Origin: JAVJRN01 sp040218415
GTDB taxonomy: Bacteria; Bacteroidota; Bacteroidia; Cytophagales; Cyclobacteriaceae
Assembly: GCA_040218415.1 (NCBI GenBank)
Contig: JAVJRN010000081.1
Coordinates: 62,001 to 126,000 of the forward strand
Length of the DNA: 64,000 nucleotides
Reading direction: 5' to 3'
Notes under the pieces: generated by a model
Told to the model about the DNA's origin: nothing
Databases searched by the model: none
The model's input: only the letters and a program-made list of their open reading frames with translations
Program-made: the position numbers and the translations under genes
In this document: positions 60,777 through 64,000 of the stretch, piece by piece
Layout: each line of letters begins with the position of its first letter
Numbering within the stretch: position 1 is the stretch's first letter

Positions 60777-61766
60777 TTAAGGGTTGATGACCTTATTGTA
60801 GCTTTTAAGTGGGGCGATGGCTAGGGGACCAGCATAAATGCCGGCATTGACTCCAATATCTCTCACGCGCACAGCGATAGTGTTCATTCCATTTTTATTG
60901 ATTATTGACTTTGGAATAACATAGATCCTATACTGCTCCCAGCTCGAGGATACGCCAAGCGACTTGCCATCGTTCGTATAGCCAACAAGCTGACCGTTTA
61001 TATAAGTCTTGTCAAAATCATCGATAAGTCCCATAATCAGCACTAATTCATCTTCATTTTTAAGATCATTCGGTAATTCAAACTCCTTTCTGTACCAAGC
61101 AATATTGCTCTCAACATTAAGATGCTTTTGGTTTTCCCAAAAGCTAGGTACCATAATTTTCAACCAGTTTTCATCATTTAGATCATTGGCCTTCCACGAC
61201 CAGTCGTCTCCTTCTTTAAACTTCCAAAGACCTTCTAATTTTAACTGGCTTCCACTATTTTCCATTTGTCTGTACAATCCAATATCACCTTTGACGATAC
61301 CCCCTTCTCTTATCGTATCGTACACGCGCACAGCAATAACATTTTTCCCATTTGGATTTAGCAGGTGATGCGGGATCAAATATTGGCGAAAACTTTGGTA
61401 AGCTGTATAGAAATTTGGGGGGAAGCCACCTGTAAAACCAATGAGTTGTCCATTGACGTATACTTCATCCACATCATCGATATAACCTAAAATGAGATAT
61501 AGATTTTCTGTACTAATATTTTGGAGATCAACAGAGATTCTATACCAAGCGTATCCATCGAAACCGTTGAAACCCTGTTCTTCCCATGTAGAGGGAACAT
61601 ATATTTCGTCCCACTTGTAATCGTTAAAATCGGGCTGTGACCAACGGGGATTATCTCCAATGGAAAACTTCCAATAGTCATTTAGATCTACCACTTTTTT
61701 CAGGTTGTTTCCTGCCAAAAGAGAAGTCAATGTAAAAATGAAGAATATTGATATTACTTGTCTCAT
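60777..61766 (-). CDS. Secreted protein with two GH2-type galactose-binding-like domains, no catalytic domain
   Basis: 329 residues. After a signal peptide (ISIFFIFTLTSLLAG) come two copies of one beta-sandwich module (about 28-165 and 185-320), each with W-K-F, then (V/S)PS(T/F)WE, WYR, and VNGQLIGFTGG or INGQLVGYTND, then N-x-I-A-V-R-V. This is the sugar-binding N-terminal fold of GH2 beta-galactosidases and sialate esterases. There is no catalytic domain, so it is probably a carbohydrate-binding or adapter protein. The facing GH113-like gene hints at shared polysaccharide use. Confidence 0.8.
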   Translation of the reverse strand: MRQVISIFFIFTLTSLLAGNNLKKVVDLNDYWKFSIGDNPRWSQPDFNDYKWDEIYVPSTWEEQGFNGFDGYAWYRISVDLQNISTENLYLILGYIDDVDEVYVNGQLIGFTGGFPPNFYTAYQSFRQYLIPHHLLNPNGKNVIAVRVYDTIREGGIVKGDIGLYRQMENSGSQLKLEGLWKFKEGDDWSWKANDLNDENWLKIMVPSFWENQKHLNVESNIAWYRKEFELPNDLKNEDELVLIMGLIDDFDKTYINGQLVGYTNDGKSLGVSSSWEQYRIYVIPKSIINKNGMNTIAVRVRDIGVNAGIYAGPLAIAPLKSYNKVINP

Positions 61767-61858
61767 TCACAACTTTATCTCTTCAATATTACTTCTATTA
61801 GATTTTCTAGATGTAATTCTATCGTAAATCAATGTAAAAAATTGTCAAAAAAACAAAA

Positions 61859-61884
61859 ACCCTTCCAAAATGAAAGGGTCTTTT
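61859..61884 (-). terminator. Terminator of the secreted protein gene at 61920
   Basis: On the minus strand a short stem (ACCCTT / AAGGGT) is followed by a long T-run (TTTTGTTTTTTT). Confidence 0.65.
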
Positions 61885-61919
61885 GTGATAGTATAAAGAA
61901 GTATAAAAATTTTGAATAT

Positions 61920-62501
61920 TTATTCTACAGCCAGAATTTGTGAAGTGCCTACACCATTCAATTCAAAAACGAAGTTGTTAGAATCACACTTTGACAAATC
62001 GTAAATCCTAGAAAATCCTTTTAAATTATTGTGGTTTTCTTGGTGAACAAGTTCTCCTGATCCATCGAAAATGGTCAGCTCCACATCTGTAATATTCAGT
62101 GAAGAAACTGTAAGTCTGTATCGTTTATCATCAAGTGCTTTAACGGCCATCGAGCTTTGGTTCTCCATCGTGTTTTCATTATTTATTTCAACACTTTCTG
62201 ATATGGTTCCCAGTTTATCGGTAATCTCTACTACATACTTGCCATCTTCTAAAGATGACATGTTATATGGTAGAATGAAACCACCATCATTCTTTACTCT
62301 GTCAGTTCTAATAACTTGACCTTCTTCATTCCTGACTCTGACTTTAACGATGTTAGTCTCCTTAGCCGTGTATATTATTTTATAAACCTGATCTTTTGCA
62401 GGTATTACGTTTGCTCTTACTGATTTTGAACCATTTCCAGATCCAATAGCCGCGCTCATAACTGTTATAAACATTGCGACTGTCATTGTTAATTTTTTCA
62501 T
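61920..62501 (-). CDS. Secreted protein of unknown function with beta-sandwich modules
   Basis: 193 residues with a signal peptide (LTMTVAMFITVMSAAIGSG). The rest is beta-rich: VKVRVRNEEGQVIRTDRV ... YNMSSLEDGKYVVEITD and VELTIFDGSGELVHQENH, each like the short D-G-x-Y-x-(V/L)-x-(V/I) strands of T9SS-type or fibronectin-like modules, but no complete T9SS sorting domain could be confirmed. It probably acts in the periplasm or on the surface. A strong set of ATGTCAC repeats lies 70-110 bp upstream, pointing to specific regulation. Confidence 0.7.
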   Translation of the reverse strand: MKKLTMTVAMFITVMSAAIGSGNGSKSVRANVIPAKDQVYKIIYTAKETNIVKVRVRNEEGQVIRTDRVKNDGGFILPYNMSSLEDGKYVVEITDKLGTISESVEINNENTMENQSSMAVKALDDKRYRLTVSSLNITDVELTIFDGSGELVHQENHNNLKGFSRIYDLSKCDSNNFVFELNGVGTSQILAVE

Positions 62502-62906
62502 TAGTCTTTGAGTTTAACCTTTAGGTTTGTTTTTATTGACATTACAAGTTTACGGTTGGATTCAAAATACTATGTCACCCTCTGGTAAAGGAATGTCACA
62601 AAATGTCACAAGCCATTAGTTAAATTCTCAATGAAACACCTTTAATGATGTGAAAGTAAACAATGAAAACGATTGTAGGTTATGAGAGAAGGCTTTTTTT
62701 GTGAATATTAATGAAATATTAATATTTCAGGTCTTTAAATATTAGGTCTTCATCTTTTGGAAAAGAAAAAGGGAAAGGGGGAGTGTAGATAACTGCCAAG
62801 AACACACGCTAAGGCGTATTACAGAAGCTTTTTTATCTTCTCTTTTTTCTTAGAGGCTAAATTTGCGCTGGAATTTTTTGAAGTTGTGGGAGCACTCAAA
62901 AGTATA
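62502..62906. other. Gap of about 400 bp, regulatory repeats and palindrome
   Basis: No gene. It holds the ATGTCAC repeats (62572-62609) and a perfect 18-bp palindrome (TGAAATATTAATATTTCA, 62712-62729). A TAnnTTTG match at 62858-62865 points away from any gene and is likely chance. Confidence 0.5.
62572..62609 (-). promoter_or_regulatory. Three phased ATGTCAC direct repeats
   Basis: Exact copies start at 62572, 62593 and 62603, spaced 21 and 10 bases, so all lie on one helical face. Direct repeats with a period of 21 are what LytTR-type response regulators bind. They lie 71-108 bp upstream of the start of the gene at 61920-62501. The binding protein is not known. Confidence 0.45.
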
Positions 62907-63506
62907 TTATCGAATAAACTCAATCATACCGCAGGCAATCTTCGGATTGACATGTGCATGAGTATGGTCATGGTTAGGGTCGCATTCTTGTGTAAAATCT
63001 TCACTGCCATCATGAATTACCACAATTTTGCCCAGAAGATCTCTAGCATCACCACTCGCTATTCTCCATAAATCAGTTTTAAGGCTTAAAGAACCAGTTC
63101 CGTCAGCACCTACAGTGACGTTTCCAACATCTCCGGCGAGAGGTTTGCCCCATGGAATACCTAAACTTCTTTTATTACAAAATTTTTCCATGTGCGGGAC
63201 ACCAATATTCCAATGAAGGGCTGGTTCTTCGCAGGTTCCTTCGTGTATGTGTACGGCGTGAACACCATTTGGAGGAAAACCACTAAGATTAATGGTCATG
63301 GTGACTATAGAATCTTGCTGTGTAAAGTTAATTTCACCTTTTCGTTCTGTGGTTAAAGTATATACACCTCCACCAAAGAGATCAATGGTAGTTAGTTCCA
63401 CCTTTGCTGCTTTTGTTTCAAGACTAGGATCATCCTCGGAACAACTAGATAAAGTTGTTAAAAGCATCAGGATAACTGCGAAATGAAAAAAACGCTTAGC
63501 TTTCAT
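62907..63506 (-). CDS. Cu/Zn superoxide dismutase-like lipoprotein
   Basis: 199 residues from the last ATG of a run of four (MKAKRFF...), which gives a lipoprotein signal with lipobox LSSC. The Cu/Zn-SOD fold is clear: copper ligands in HAVHIHEG, bridging His in ALHWN, Asp in GDVGNV, final copper His in KIVVIHDG, and the disulfide pair in EGTCE and KIACGMIEF. The zinc ligand that normally precedes GD-x-x-N is Leu here (PLAGDVGNV instead of RHxGD), so the zinc site is altered. A His-rich stretch (NHDHTHAHVN) lies before the C-terminal Cys. It overlaps the upstream acidic-protein gene by 11 bp. Confidence 0.85.
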   Translation of the reverse strand: MKAKRFFHFAVILMLLTTLSSCSEDDPSLETKAAKVELTTIDLFGGGVYTLTTERKGEINFTQQDSIVTMTINLSGFPPNGVHAVHIHEGTCEEPALHWNIGVPHMEKFCNKRSLGIPWGKPLAGDVGNVTVGADGTGSLSLKTDLWRIASGDARDLLGKIVVIHDGSEDFTQECDPNHDHTHAHVNPKIACGMIEFIR

Positions 63507-63849
63507 CATCATCATCAGCGTCAGAGTTATCGCCGAGATAGTCAGCCATATGATCCATATCTCCATATTTATCCTCGTAATCATCTTTTACACTTTCCTT
63601 TAAATTACCGTCTCCGTCAAAGTCATCGTCATCTTCGATGATGGCTTGTGCTTGAGCTTTGGTCATTCTGACCATATAATACTTGTCCTCAGTTTCAAAC
63701 GGTAAAGCGGAAATTTTCTTGCCTTCCTTATCATAAAAATGTATCAATGAGTCTTCAAATCCATAAGGGTAGGCGAGCTTTATTTGCTCTTGAATTACCG
63801 CATCAATTTTGACAAAATCTTTTATTACTCTTGGTTTAGATGATTGCAT
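63496..63849 (-). CDS. Conserved acidic protein of unknown function
   Basis: 117 residues, no signal peptide. The N-terminal half (VIKDFVKIDAVIQEQIKLAY ... FYDKEGKKISALPFETEDKY) is a pattern I have seen in other Bacteroidota proteins of unknown role. The second half is strongly acidic (EDDDDFDGDGN ... DADDDDES) and could bind metal or basic partners. It precedes and overlaps the SOD-like gene by 11 bp, so the two are translated together. Confidence 0.8.
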   Translation of the reverse strand: MQSSKPRVIKDFVKIDAVIQEQIKLAYPYGFEDSLIHFYDKEGKKISALPFETEDKYYMVRMTKAQAQAIIEDDDDFDGDGNLKESVKDDYEDKYGDMDHMADYLGDNSDADDDDES

Positions 63850-63946
63850 GTACTCTTAATTTTTTATAAACGTAAATAAAGGCAGCTAATTATCAAATTA
63901 GGAAGGCGTGATTATTGTTATTTTTTTAGAGACTCTTTTTGACGGA

Positions 63947-64000
63947 TCATATAACTAGTTTGTAACCAGCACCATGCACCGTCAAAATAAATTTAGGATC
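63947..64000 (-). CDS. OmpR/PhoB-type response regulator, C-terminal end (partial)
   Basis: The last 17 codons before a TGA read DPKFILTVHGAGYKLVI, the closing strand-turn-strand wing (P-x-x-I-x-T-V-x-G-x-G-Y-x) of the OmpR-type DNA-binding domain. The gene continues beyond the right edge, so its receiver domain and target are not visible. Confidence 0.85.
   Translation of the reverse strand, partial: DPKFILTVHGAGYKLVI

Noticed and set aside
62858..62865. TAAATTTG matching a -7 promoter element
   Set aside because: It points toward the minus-strand SOD-like gene on the wrong strand, with no plus-strand gene after it.

Overview
The window is AT-rich chromosomal DNA from a member of the Bacteroidota, most likely a marine or soil Cytophagales-type bacterium. 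Several things point there: secreted proteins with type IX secretion (T9SS) sorting domains of both type A and type B, a PorP/SprF-family protein, -7 promoter elements of the form TAnnTTTG with a TTG about 19 bases upstream, a division and cell-wall (dcw) cluster with FtsI carrying a PASTA domain and the FtsZ tail typical of Bacteroidota, and weak Shine-Dalgarno sequences. No rRNA, tRNA, CRISPR array, phage or insertion sequence was seen. The species cannot be named from this sequence.

Layout. 1-7.7 kb: the end of a ComEC-like gene, an FG-GAP/ASPIC secreted protein, a crotonase, RecQ, phosphoglycerate kinase, a TsaC/Sua5 enzyme and a 52-residue membrane protein. 7.7-17 kb: a tightly spaced minus-strand run of four genes (a type B T9SS giant protein, an unknown protein, a small secreted protein, a BNR-repeat type A T9SS protein), facing a divergent PorP/SprF gene. 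17-23 kb: lipid and isoprenoid metabolism (Ste24-like protease, overlapping acyltransferase-gpsA pair, PhzF-like protein, polyprenyl synthase). 23.4-26.5 kb: two tandem paralogues of a secreted beta-repeat protein that share leader sequence. 26.5-33 kb: FKBP isomerase, CorA, YceI lipoprotein, a mini PspC protein, an AI-2E-family transporter and an M28 peptidase lipoprotein. 33-36 kb: a DUF779 / aldehyde dehydrogenase / AraC-type regulator cassette. 36-41 kb: a large SWIM-SNF2 helicase and small genes, including a DUF2007 frame with no normal start codon.

41.9-57.7 kb is the dcw cluster: mraZ-rsmH-ftsL-ftsI-murE-mraY-orf123-murD-ftsW-murG-murC-ftsQ-ftsA-ftsZ, all on the plus strand with overlaps or short gaps. 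It has one clear promoter before mraZ and a terminator after ftsZ. It carries an unknown helical 123-residue gene between mraY and murD, a MurG whose conserved N-terminus runs upstream of its first ATG, and a UUCG-loop hairpin just before ftsZ. Directly after ftsZ lies an unusual protein with repeated 18/22-residue amphipathic helical segments.

57.8-64 kb: that amphipathic protein, an ECF sigma/anti-sigma pair, a GH113-like glycosidase convergent with a double beta-sandwich sugar-binding-type protein, a secreted protein preceded by helically phased ATGTCAC repeats, a Cu/Zn-SOD-like lipoprotein lacking one zinc ligand, an acidic conserved protein, and the C-terminal end of an OmpR-type response regulator at the right edge.

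No single wholly new multi-gene system is proven. The strongest unexplained items are the post-ftsZ amphipathic repeat protein, the extra gene inside the dcw cluster, the two genes with apparently non-canonical starts (murG and DUF2007), and the duplicated secreted protein with its duplicated leader.
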